Source: Mugil cephalus
Lineage: Eukaryota > Chordata > Actinopteri > Mugiliformes > Mugilidae
Direction of reading: 5' to 3'
Assembly (NCBI RefSeq): GCF_022458985.1
Contig: NC_061782.1
Location: forward strand, 19,586,172-19,650,171
DNA length: 64,000 nt
Shown one piece after another: positions 1 through 13,100 of the stretch. The notes under the pieces were generated by a model that saw only the letters and a list, made by a program, of their open reading frames with translations, did not search any database and was not told where the DNA came from. The stretch's first letter is position 1, and every line of letters begins with the position of its first letter. The position numbers and the translations under genes were made by a program.

Positions 1-1141
1 ACACAGATACAGATGAAGGTTTGCTAGAAGTACTGTATTTATTTGTAACTGTCCTATATAAGTAGTAAGTGTGCTCTATTTTAGCTTTATTTTGTGCAAT
101 TACTCATACACTCAAGCCCACTCAAGTATATTGCTATAATACTCACTCCTTTGTGTGACAAATACTGTGTGTACAGGACCTACGCTCATATTGCAGGTGC
201 CCACAAACTTGGGCACAGATGCACTTATCATTCAGAACCACTGAAGTGGTACCACTTGGTGTACCGTACTTTCCAAGGTTTGTGCATTTTAAAGCATGCA
301 GAAAATGTGGTTCATTTATTTGCTGTAGCCTGCAGTTGTAACAGAGAACTTTTTCACAGAGGTCCTCCAAAGATCCACAATATTTCCCCCAGGAAATATT
401 CTCAGTGAGAACCAGGAACACTTCCCCACCTCTTGTCAACAATAATGGATAGTGTTCTTTTTTCAGAGTAGTTCTGCACCCAGAGGGATTGTCTGCCTGA
501 TGAGTTCCAGATTTTGCTGTTTCTTTCGTATAATTGGTCACCAATATGGGAGACATGAGCCCGAACCACATTTGGCGTTGCTGGCCTTTGCAAAGGAAAG
601 ATTAATATACAAAGTAACCCAAAGGCATAATAACTCTATACAACGTTAACATCAATAGAATATTTACCCTTTTATTTTCTTGAACGCAAAAAGGAACAAT
701 GGTTTTGAGATATGCCAGTAAAAACAACAAAGCTGGGGATCTTGTGGACCACATCCTCTGTGAACAGATGGACTGAAGCAGTAACAGCTGGAACTCAGCC
801 CCCTTCACATCTTCCCCCTCACAGAACAAAGTGACCCTCACTTCCTCCTTAGTCATATGGGATAATTAGGACTTCATGAAAACGCGCCACATCCAGGATA
901 AGAATAAAAAACTAAGCATAATTTTTCTATGAAGGAGTGAACTTGCGAGGTCATGCCGTCCACATGTTTGTGTTGAGTTCTCCTCCATCATGTTATGACC
1001 TGCTGAGCTGTGCATTAAATCAGTTCTGTCAGCCAGCCAGCTAATGGGAACCAAGGTTGGGGAACTTTGGCCTTCTTTCGACGGCAAAGAGCAAGAAATG
1101 CACCTCTGCAATCGATGTTGTTTTCCTTCTGTTTCTTGCAG
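1..1141. other. Upstream intron of pld5, no exon seen
   Basis: This is the stretch before the first recognisable pld5 exon. It has no open frame resembling the PLD5 N-terminal cytoplasmic segment, so the first coding exon(s) and the promoter should lie before base 1. A good polypyrimidine tract and TTGCAG acceptor end it at 1141. I see nothing else in it. Confidence 0.6.
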
Positions 1142-4100
1142 TCTCAGCAGAAGTGCATCGTGATCTTTGCCTTGGTGTGCTGCTTCGCTGTTCTGGTGGC
1201 GTTAATTTTCTCAGCTGTGGACGTCTGGGGCGAAGATGAGGACGGGATCACGGAGGAGAACTGCAGCAGGGACTGCAGGTGAGAGCAACATCATCTAACC
1301 TCATCTTAGGTGTACGAACAATTCAGCAATTAAGGCTGCCAATGAAGCTAAAACTGGAATACAACAAGTTTTGTTTCATATAAACCTTTTTTTTTTCCAT
1401 TTTTAATAATCTATAGACTGTTTAAATTTACATCTGTTCTCCTTTGGTAGACAGAACCATTATCCATTATGTCATGTTAAGCCTTATTTATTCTAATCAT
1501 GTTGTCCCATTTGGCTTTGGGGCACACCGATAAAATGTCTGTCTTTTTGTGACATTCCCATTAGTCAAAACCATGTGGGGAGTTGATGCTGAAGCTTAAT
1601 AAAATAGAAGTTAATTTAAAGCAGATATAAAATTTCCATCGATCTCCAGCAATTCGTTTTCATCCAGTTATCCGAAAATCGTGTCCTTGGTCGCAACAAA
1701 CAAAACACTGTATTCCAGATGAAGCTCACTTTAGAAACATCTCCTGAAGCGTTCCCAGGCCAGTCGAGATATGCAATCCCTCTAGCAAACTGTGGGTCAA
1801 CCCCTGGGGGCTCCTCCCAGCTGCCCGTCCTCAGTAAACCTCAAAGATGCCCAGGAGACATCGTCAGCAGAGGATGTTCCTCTGGTTTGTTTAATTATTG
1901 AAGTGTGGGTGTGTAAAGCAAAGCAGTGGAGCATAATGATTTTAGGTGACATGATTTGGGACCTTTGGTTCTATGAGGTCAACATCTTTCTGTTCAATAA
2001 TTCCAGCAGATCTGACCGATTGAAAAAAGTAAAGGTTGCACAAATACATACAAATCTGTTCTCCCTGGTCAGAAACAACTACTAGGCTGTTCTGAAAGTT
2101 ACTTTAGCCCTGTTTTAAGTTTAAAAAATATGAATGCTCAGATAAAAAGTCTAAAAAGCACTGCAGTATGTCCTGGTGGTCTAGACTCTAGAGTGAAACT
2201 GGCTGATCAGCAGACTTTCAAGCTGAAACAGCAGTCGTGTTCTCCTTCTCTCCATTTCCTACTGGTTCCCCACCATTAGACTCTTATATCATTCAATTTA
2301 GCATTCAGCCTTGAATTGCTTCCCACGTCTCTCTCTTTCTTTATGTCTGCCTCCATCTACTTCCTCAAATCGGCCATTTAACAGCCTTTCAGAGAACCCT
2401 GACAGGCATCCTCCTCTTCCACTTTAGGCTGAAAGTTCAATCCCAACTCGTAAAGCTGAATGGGACCCCTCTTCTCCTCTGAAGGACCCCTAAAGCTCGG
2501 GGGCAGAATGGGAGATAAATACGAGCAATCACTGGGGGAGGGTGAACCAGATGGAGGGAGGAGATGAGGACATCGGGCTAGATTGGGGGTTGGACTAAAT
2601 GGGATATGAACAGAATCATCAACTGTTATTGGCTTTCTGGGATTAGTCAGTTCACGCGGTTTAGGAACATGTGCTGTCACATTTTCACATGTGCGTTGTT
2701 ATTTATACGCTTCATGACTTTGTGTTCATCGTGGCACGCATTCAAGAACTATAAGGTGTGTCCTTAATAACGAGATTTCATGAAGCATTTTGTTCCACTG
2801 CAAAATAGGAAAAGTGATTACTAAAGTGAGATTACTCTGAGCTGACACATTTGTAATGGGGGTTCACTGAGGCTTGCTCTGGCTCACCTAAGTCTGTGTA
2901 ATTCATCAAAGCGAATGCATGTAATGCCCTTTTCAGTTTTTAGTCACTGGCATTTATTAGTGGTCATACTGTGAAAATGATCCAGTGATTAACTTGTAGA
3001 TGGAATAAAGCCAAACACACGGGCAGACCGGCCTCTCTCTCCCTTTGAAGACATTAGTCCCCTTTCACTGGAAAGAAAGAAAGAAAGAAGAAGAAGAAGA
3101 AAAAAAAGCTTTCTGTGCCTTTTAGCGTTCTGAACGATGAGTCAGCGGCTTTTTGTTTGTGATGTTGTAATTTAGTCACCAGGTTGCTTTGTTATGTAGA
3201 TTTCCTTTTCATCTGCGTGATGAATGACACTAATTCTTGCAAGGCACAAACAGGAGACCTGAGATTCATAAAAAATAAAAAAAAACACTTCTCCCACTGA
3301 TGCAGATAGCTGCTGCTTCATGTTTTTGTCTGGCAGTACACTCAAAGACATAATTAACTTGACGTATACCTTCCCCTGTCTTTGTGAACAAGTCTGTGAC
3401 TACCTGTACATGAGTTTCTCACGACGGCGTGTGTCGGCAGCAGTTTACCCCATCCCCTTCCATCCTCCCCGTCGGATCGTCTACCAGTGCCAACCTGATG
3501 TATCCTCGGTGTACATGTGTAATTGCCTTGTGTCAGACAGCTGATAAGATGGTTAGTATTGATCTGCAGCTGCTTTGTGGAAGGGAATAGATGATGCTAG
3601 GAGAACAAGACTTGACTCAACCTTAAAATCTTTGAGCTGAAGCAACATTTTAGAACATGTGTCAGTGTCAACTGCTCTTCTTTCAGCATTTTGCTTCTTA
3701 TGTTTCCTTCAGAAGACCGGTCTCTAACCCCTACTATGACGTGTTTAAATGTTGTGTAACTTACAAGCTACGTGATGATTCGGGTTTATGATACATTCTT
3801 GCTCAAAAATGATGCGATACACTGCTTAAATGGATTAGCAACTGCTATCTACTAAGTTTTCCACATTTCTCTTTTCATAGTTGTACAACAGTTACTGTGA
3901 ATTCTCACCAACGATAAGCATAACAGCTCCCATGGAGACAATTGCAGTGCTTTTGCGAGGATGGTACTTTATTAGAAATAGATGCAGTATCTAGGATTGC
4001 TGCTAGTTGCAATCCCACGAGGAGCTACTTATGATACTGCTGCAACTAAAAAGCCAGAGGAGAACAAATCTGAACCAAGTGAAAGGTGAAGGTTTATATC

Positions 4101-7100
4101 ACTGACATGGTTATAGTGGCAATCACCCATAGGTCACCAATAATGCAGAAAAAAACAATGTGTAAAAACTCAAGCTGCTGGTTGCAGCCCAGTCCAAACA
4201 GTCCATCTGACTTTACGGTAAGAGTGGCTTCTTGTTTTTCTGTTGTTTTGTTTCACTGTCCATGTGGAGCATTTTAGAAGTGACGTATTTTGTCTGCCCT
4301 TTGGTCCACTTTTTGATTTGTTATAGTTCCTTGTTTGTTTTTGTGCTTCTGCTATGGTTAAATAGTCTTAATAGCCTACAGTGGTAATACAGTTATAAAT
4401 CCAGTTATAAATAATCTATTTCAGGGTTGTGTGTGTGTGTTTCAGTTAAATATACATCCATCATAACTAATGCTTGCATTAATCCTCATAATTACACTGT
4501 ATAACCTGCAGTGTGGTGGCACTGCCAACTTTATATGGGTTGCCTAGTCCACTGCATATACTCTATTGCTGTCAGTATGTGTACATTTGTTGAGGAAAAA
4601 TAGATGTGAGCCAAACAAAGAAAGCATGGCTGAATTTCTTATTCATGTTAGTTTTTGGGGATTTTTTTCATTTGCATAAAGTTCAAAGTCTTTTTTCTTT
4701 TTAGTCTTTAATTTGCTGAGATAGTAACAAAAAAAGATACTGGAAAATATAATAGGGAAGTTGAGAAGGACTTAGCGATTCAAGGCTGGGTTTTTCGTTG
4801 TGTTTACATATGAAATCTTAGAGGTTTGTTCGCATACTCCTCAGCACTGAGTCTGGTGTGTTATTGTATTACAAAGCTCATATTAGTCTGGTGAATTAAT
4901 CTAGGAGCAATTTGTTATGCTAGCCCACACCCCCTACAGTCTGAGTGTATAAGAGCTCGTTTGTGTTGTGTAACTTAATCCAGTGATGCATAAATCTCCT
5001 CTTAATAAACACTTACAACTAGACTTAACTTAAAAAGAGCCACAGCTAAAGATTGCAGGCTTCTCAAGCACCAATTCAAAAGAAGTAACCTACTGCTAAA
5101 ACAGAGGGAGAACTGTGATAAGGCAACATAAATTAGTCAAACTAATGAAATAATCAGTTTACTGGAACAAAAAGATCGCACAATATTGATAAGACTACTT
5201 AAATACTTAAAGCAACATATTGACTGTCAGTCAGTATATCACTCTCTGTTCTGACTAGTTTCTTAATCAGATAATTGCATTATTGCTGTTAAACTTTGAA
5301 TTTGTCCTCCTCTGCTCCTATATAACCAAGGCCCATTCCTCATCTTGAACTCTAGCCCTTCCTCTTCTTTTCCTGCTCTAAGCTCAGCTGACACAAAACA
5401 ACGTAACAAATTAAGTACTTACAGTCCAATTTCATTTGCATTAAACACAACGGGTCGTGAACTGAAATTCACATCCTAAGTGTGTTTACTATGACAGCCT
5501 TGCAGTCGTACCTGATGAAACGAAAAATGAAGTATGCAGGGAGCAGACCAGCAGCAGCTCCTGTGACGCCCATATTAATTTCCTCTCTGCTGAACGCCCA
5601 GAGCTCAGGGTAGCTCAAGAGAGGTGGGTAATTTATATCAGGTGTCAGGAACTGACTCGGGCACACTGTGGCTTCAGCATGATGCCATGCTGTTGCTCTG
5701 TGGTGCTCGGGAAGGCACACAGTATCATGAGCCTTTAATTGGCAGAATTCAATGTTTTATGTTGTTTACTGTAGCCTTGACTGCTGAAGGCTCATGTTCT
5801 GCTCAATTTTGAGAGAAAACATTGATTCAGCCGTGCCCTGTTGCCACACTGCGAAGATGGAAAGCCATTGTCATTCAGAGCGAGAGCTTTTACATTCACA
5901 CGTGCTCTATATTCGCGTGTGTATGCACACACGCGGTGGAGTTTACACCACTTAGGTATTGGCTGCTGAGGCTGAATCACACCCCTGAGTGTGCAGATGG
6001 GTTACATTGGAAGGAACCAGCCGTGGACAGCGCAGCTCACTTAAATCAATGAATCCTCTGCAGGAAGAAACAACCACTGCCTTTCTGCTTTCTCCCATTT
6101 TAATATGGGGGCCTGTCTGGCTGTTTGAACTAGTCAGAATCACTATTCATCACACCACACAACAATGAGAATGGACTGAGAGGATTCCCTCCATGTCTCT
6201 TCAATCTGTTTTCTATCCGTCCTTGTTGCTCCTCGTCGTAAAGGCGTTTGCTGCGGCTGTCCTGGTTTTTTGAATGATCCTCCGCACTGTGTGGCGTAAA
6301 TGTCAATCTCTATAATTTCATCACTGCTTATTAAAGTAGTTTCTTTGTGCCTTTTCATTTTACTCTCCCCCTGCGTCTGACAGACGGGGGAATATCCGCT
6401 GAAATTAAATCCTCAGTAACATATCTGCCACAGGTTGATTATCCCATGCTCAAATATATTGACTGACATTTCCATGAGGAGATATCACAGAGGGTCTAAG
6501 TCCTACAGTTTGACCCATGGCAACTTTCCAAAAGCTGAATTAGCTTTACTTTAGCCAGGAATACATTTTCAAGCTGCGAGTTGGCAACGGGCTTCTCAGT
6601 GTGATTCCACTACATTATCATCTGCGGCACATGTGCCCTTGAGCCGAGCCCTCGAGAGGAGCTGAGCTGTCAAACGTTGGATGACCCTGTGACTATTCAA
6701 AGGGCAGCCAAAAAAAAAAAAAGCTACAATCATATGAAAAACATCTTGAAGAATTTGATTTATCTTGTAGCTAATCAAAATAACAATCAAATAACAGAGC
6801 GCAACATTACACAGTGAGTTTGAATCTGCATTTAACTATTGTTTTAATGAGGGCGGAGTTTTTTTCTAAATAAACAGTAAAGATTTCATTTAATAACAAG
6901 TCCAAAAAGTGAATCAAATCGGACCAAATTGTGACATCGTCAGGTTTAGTACTGGTCAATAGTCTTTTTGAAGTTAATGTCTTTGATGGTGGGCCAGAAT
7001 CCACCAGAGGGTCCGATCGTACCTGTGGGTCCTGTGTTTGAACCCCCTGGTTTAAATGATATATGTTATGTGAAAGAAGTTGCTCCGACTGATGAAACTA

Positions 7101-10100
7101 CTATGATCATGTGACTTTAAGAGACTTTTTGCCTCTTTTCAGTTCAAATTTTGATTTTTTATTGGGAAAAGTTTGTCTGGGGTCACTCCAGTGGGAGTTG
7201 ATTGCACCCCTGCACATATGATATGACAGGCTGATTCCATCAGGGTGGGCTTTATGTGGTGATATAGCTCTGGTTGAACTAAATGCCTGCAGATTTTTTT
7301 TTTTTTTTTTTTTCCTGTTAGTTGAAAAACAAAAATCCCAGTAGTGTGTTACCAGTCTTAGCTAAGGAGTTAGCAGAGACCACAAACAGTGCCAAAAGAG
7401 AAATAATATTGGACTTCCATTTAATTCCAAATGGAAATGTAATTGGAAAATAGAATATGGTTTGTTTGTAGTTTGTTCTGCTGAACCCAGGTCTATCCAA
7501 TAATGCTGTCACAATAATATATTAACCTAATTATGTCACCCTTTCAATATAAGATACGATATCTGACTGAATGAAGATAAAGTAGAATCAAACTGTGTCG
7601 TACAAATAATTTATCATTTTAATTTTTCTGTTGCGATGCCTCCTTATTTAGAAACAAAATAAGAGGTCATATGATCAACAAGCAAACTTAATTACACACT
7701 CAATCACGATGACATCCTCTCCATTTCTTCACTAATAACATTAATGGATGTGTGATTCTGTTGTGGTGTTGTGTTGAGCAGATTAAAATAATGTCCAGTT
7801 GAAGTGCATGTGCTCTGCCTGCCCTGCACCCCAACCAATCTGAACTATATTTATCATGATATTTCTTACTTCATTCTATTCCTTTTAAGTAAATCTTTGT
7901 TCTGACGTCATTCTGATAACTTCTTGCACAACATTTTATCCAGAGACTTAGAGAGGTGCGGTAGAATTTACATCTAAGCTGTTCGCCTCCTCCGAAGAGC
8001 CTCTCCCTGCTTCATATTGGCAGAAGCCAGATGCACGAAGAAAGTGGGGAGCTTGATAATGGTTCTGAGTCGCTGCACATCTAGGCCTGCTACAGTTAAT
8101 TCAGTCTGTTGACTCCAGTGCTAATGCCCCTGCCATTTCCAGCCTTCTTGGTAATATACTGTACAAACTGGGGTTTTACAGTGGTGCATACAAAACGTTA
8201 AAATGATGAACAGCTATCTGTGAGAACAGCTGCCCCACAATTTGACTTTCAGCCGCCTGGCACCATTCAATCTGAGGCAGATACTTTCAAATATAAAGCC
8301 ATGCCATGCAATTAATCTGACATACAGTAGATTTGTACCGTCCCTGTATATGATTTCATTATATGGTGCTTATTACATAGTATATTTCCTCAGATGACTG
8401 ATGATTACATTAAAATGCACCATGCCGTAGGCAGTAGTATGTGAGTGTGTGTGTGAGAAACCAGAATAGAATGTAGGGAAAAAAGAATATGGGAAACATT
8501 GTGTCGATTTTCCCTTACTTCATGTAATTTCATCCTCAAAGCTGACAACTCTGCACATCAGTCTTCAATTATTCTGAGCCCTTGCCAGTGGCAAGGCTTA
8601 ATGATGCATTTAAGGGCATGTGTGGTCTCGAAATCTTGGTTTCTGCCATTAATGTAACGACGCAGGGAAAAGGGGGAAGAAGGGTACCGTTAGCTTTCCC
8701 AAGCACCAGCTCTCATAATAATTCTGCCACTAATGCAAACAGGTAATTGCTTTGAGAAAGACCATAACCCTCATATTCTTGTTGAAAAAAAACTAAAATT
8801 GCTTGACCACTATAAAAGAACAATCGTCGAAGTAATTTATTTGTGTTTATTTACCAGAACATGTGCAGATTTTTATTTATTTATTTTAAAGAAAATGTAG
8901 ACTATTTAATTATTCAGGAAAATGAGTGAACATGACATATTTGGTGCAAAAGTCCATTTTCATGCTGCACTGAGGCAAATCTTGTACACAACCGCGACAT
9001 GGTGGTTAGCACCAAAGCCTCCCAGCGAGAAAGTCCGGGTTCGAGTCAAGCTCGGACCTTGTTAGGATTTATGCTGATAATAATAGGTTTATTATTATTA
9101 TGTTGATGTGTTTGATAAATACAAGAAAGAAGTCTGACGTGAACTGCTGCAAAAGTAAGTGCACCTCCAGCACATTTTTATGCTACATCGAGGCTAATCT
9201 TGTACACAATACTGCAGCAATATTCCCAATAAACTGTTTTCTGTGACTGAGCCTAATGGAGCCATTATCACTTTTTGGCTTCTTTTGGCATGTGATTTTT
9301 TTTTTTTTATTTTATTTTATTCTGTTGTTTTTTTGTCATTATTTTCCACAGAATATCACTGGTGGAAAACATCCCAGAAGACATTTCCTTCCTAGAGAAT
9401 GGCACGTCCTACCTCCCCCTTTCAGTGGGGCTGTACAACCTGCTGGACCAAGCTATCCGGGTTGTAGAGATAGTTTCCCCGCTGTGGCTCCTCAACTCCT
9501 CAGATTATGAATCCAGTTTCCAGCCCACTGCCAGACAGGTAAAACCAGACCAAGACCCCAGAGACTGAGCTACAGAAACTCCACTTTCATTTACATTTAG
9601 AGCTGGTTTTACAGTTTCAGTCTCCTGTTAGACTTAAGTTTTTGATAAATGTTCAAACAAACAGAACAAAAATCATCGTAAAAACAGTAAAAAAAAAAAA
9701 TACTCCATTACACATCTGTCAGAAAGATTATTCAACGAAAAGATGTCCAGCTTCATCCCAGGAAGTCTGCAATGTCAAAGCAGACCTGCTGACAGCGTGA
9801 TGTATGAGAACAGACACAGATGGTCACCAGTGAAGAAAATCAATGGCTGTTCTTTCAAGGTTTCTGTTATGGTAGCAGGTTTGACTGTTTTCGAGTTCCA
9901 TGAAGCAGTGTATTTATTTTGGATGTGAACTGGATGTGTTTTATTGAACACTGCCTGAAGGGTTTGGCCAGACTGTGCACCAACAACACATATACAGACA
10001 CACAGTGCATTTTTATAGAGTAGAGGATACCGTATTAGAATGAATGAAAGCACAATCCTCCTGATGGAATAGTAATTATTTATTTTAGAGGGCTCTGGCC

Positions 10101-13100
10101 AGAGAAGAGCTGAAGGCCTTTGAATTTTAAATGCAATGCACGGTTAAGACAAAGCTTAACGTGGCAGAAATATCCGTGTGTGTCTTTGTCCTCAGTTTCC
10201 AGGTCACAATATTTTTAAGATTAGACAAAGGCGACTGGACTTGTTTCAGTTTTTTCGAACTCATCCAAGTTCTTGATGCGCTCGCTCGCTTGATGGCTGC
10301 TCGCCCTCTGTGCAGATTTTACAAAGCTGAGACTTCTTTCATCTCTTGATTCTACTTTCTGTGAAAAAGCCTGGAATAAAACTTGAATAAATATCACCAA
10401 ATGTAAGACGCTCTTGGAATAACACCAAAAAAAAAAAAAAAAGAATCATTATATATTTGGAGGACGCTTCTAGCCTTACATTCCCTTATGCAACTTAAAC
10501 ACACATTCCATTACGATTCTTGGCATAGTCTGCACCACCGGCTTTGAGCCCTCTGTGATCCATAAACTTAATTTGACCTTTCAGATCAATTGCCTGTAAT
10601 TCACAATAGCTACAGCAGTCACTCTTTAACAACTCAACTTTTTATGAAATTACAAACGACACACTGTCGACAGCGTCTGCTTCAGCAGGTGTTGTGTAAA
10701 GTGATCTACACTGACACTATAAAAGAAGGGCAGACACGTCTTCTGGTTGCTAAACCCATTTTACCCAGGTTGCCTCTCACAGCTTTAAAGCCCTTCCTAA
10801 TTTCTACTGTGATTGGTATTTAAGAGAAACCTCACTACTTACCTTGTCAGTGCCAAAATATTCCCTTGTACATCGTACATTGTGTTCTGAGTGTATGTTA
10901 GGACAGTTTTGTGGGAAACAAATTGCTATTGGCCATTATATAAGCGGTTTAAGTGAAGAGTATTGTGTCACTGCCGAACTCCAAACAATCTGTGACACTT
11001 GGCCATTAGTAATGTCCAAGATGTTGTCACTTCATCTTAATATAAGACAACAGTGACTCACTGTCCACCTTTTCAAAAACGTTTTGTTCTGAACATACAC
11101 CAGTCTTGTACCCAGCATATTTACATCTATTGCTGTCTGAACAGATGTTCATTAATGTGAACTGTCCCTATCAAATAAATAACTAAACAATGTTACTGGG
11201 TTGTTACATTGAGCAGAGGTACTCTACTAGAGTACTTGATCAAAACAAAACACTAAGGAGCACATAAACAGCACACAAAGGACTTCTGATGTATCCACCA
11301 GAAGAAAATCAAACCTCTAAGTCTGGTTACCTGAATACACAGTGCACGCATGTCATGTGACATCAATGGTTTGCTGGTGTGTTTTCCTCAGGGCAGAGCT
11401 CTGCTGTCAAGGCTGCAGGGGCTGAAAGCGAAAGGCGTCCAGCTGAAGATCTCCAGCGGGATATTCGACTCAGCTGAGCTCAGGACACTTGCCAACCACA
11501 GTCAGTTCTCACTGTCACTGTTTCATCCATTCTGCCTGTTTGTACTCAAACGTGCTGTAGCTCTGCTGTGCCTGTTTAGTCTGTTTGCCCATTTTTCTTC
11601 TGCTAAGTTACTTGAAACTCTCATTTCTTCACCATATTTCCGTTTCGTCTGTTTTCGTGTTTTATTTTCTTACTGCCCTTTCTCTTTTACTGTCGCTCAC
11701 CTGCCATTTTCTAGATGCAGAGGTCCACTATGTAAACATGACAGCACTGATCAAAGGCAACCTCCACTCTTCCTTCTGGGTGGTCGACAGGAAGCATTTC
11801 TACATCGGCAGTGGCAGCATGGACTGGAGATCTCTGGCCACAGTATCGTAGACTCAACATAATTTACAGCACATACAACATCAGAAAATTCAAATTTACC
11901 TCTCTGTTGTCATTTAATTACCACCTTTACAGAAAGCAAAGTGCTTGTGTAAGGCTCTGGGATGTTCTGTGTACACTGTTACTGTTACAGTCATAATCTT
12001 TCTAATATTAAGTAGATCTCAGGATGTTGTTAGTGGGGGCCTTTGGGTCCTATGGGTTGAGGAGAGGAGCCTCAGTTTATCACAGGAGTAAGTTACATGC
12101 ATACTTATTCATGTTAAAGCTAAGAAGCCATTAAAACATTAAAATACACACAGATAGTGAGTATGCATCCGTTTGAATACACTATACTGTATGTTTTTGT
12201 GGGATCTTTTGTTGAAGGTCTTTAGCGTGTGGCATACAGAAATAGAAAGCGCTCATTCTTTCACTGCCATCTTCAAAGCTGGATGCTTTGGATGGTTCAT
12301 TAAAGTGTGGAGCCTTTTGTTAGTAACCTTCATTTTATCTTTAGACACACAAAAGCACATGTGCAACTTGCTCATTCCTCAGCCAGAATCCAGTGGCAGT
12401 TATCGAAGTTGTAACGAAAAGTCTGAAAAATCTTTATTAATTCTCTGAAACATGACGAGTTAGGTGATGTATTTTTGGAATGGGCTGCATCAAACAAGAC
12501 TTTAATGACTACATCTGAGCTTGTGTAAGCAGCGCAGGGGCAGAACGAAGGTGCAGAGACAAAGAGAAAACGAGAAATAAATTTACAGGCTCAGATGCTG
12601 AGTGACTTTTTAAAGTGGAAGTGAGTGGAAAAACGAGAACAGAGAGATTACCCACTGCAGTGTCTATTCATTCTGTGGCTTGTAACTGGATAAGACTTGT
12701 AAACAACATGACCTGATACGTATGGGCATTGAAAACAGGCGATAGAGATGATGGACAACCTTTTTGTTTTTTTAACCAATGACAGTGACGAGAATAACTA
12801 CAAACGTGCCTGCATAAATGTTAGCTGCCCCCAAGCTTATGGTTCTCTAATAGGTCTTTATTTTCTCTCCAGAGGAAGGAGCTGGGTGTGTTGGTGTACA
12901 ACTGCAGCTGTCTGGCTCTGGACCTCCACAAATTGTTCAGCCTCTACTGGGGGCTGATGTACAAAGACTTCATCCCCTCTTTCTGGTCCAAACGCCTCTT
13001 TGCCCTCTTTAACAGCGACTCGCCACTGCAGCTGACACTGAACAGCACAAAAGCTCAGGCCTACATCTCTGTGAGTGACACACATTGTATTCATTTGTAT

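Larger units (their letters stand above)
1279..9351 (+). other. Large pld5 intron (8.1 kb)
   Basis: This is the intron between the membrane-anchor exon and the next exon. It holds no recognisable coding exon. It contains purine-rich and T-rich simple tracts, a short GC-rich inverted repeat (5914-5935), an enhancer-like block near 8560-8760 and a tRNA-like retroposon fragment near 8993, listed separately. Short open frames in it have no family resemblance. Confidence 0.7.

Noticed and set aside
143..571. 142-codon minus-strand frame at the window start
   Set aside because: No recognisable motif, and overlapping plus-strand frames are equally open; read as chance in an intron.
8993..9062. A functional tRNA gene
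   Set aside because: Box-like motifs are present, but no full cloverleaf, anticodon arm or pol III terminator is convincing.
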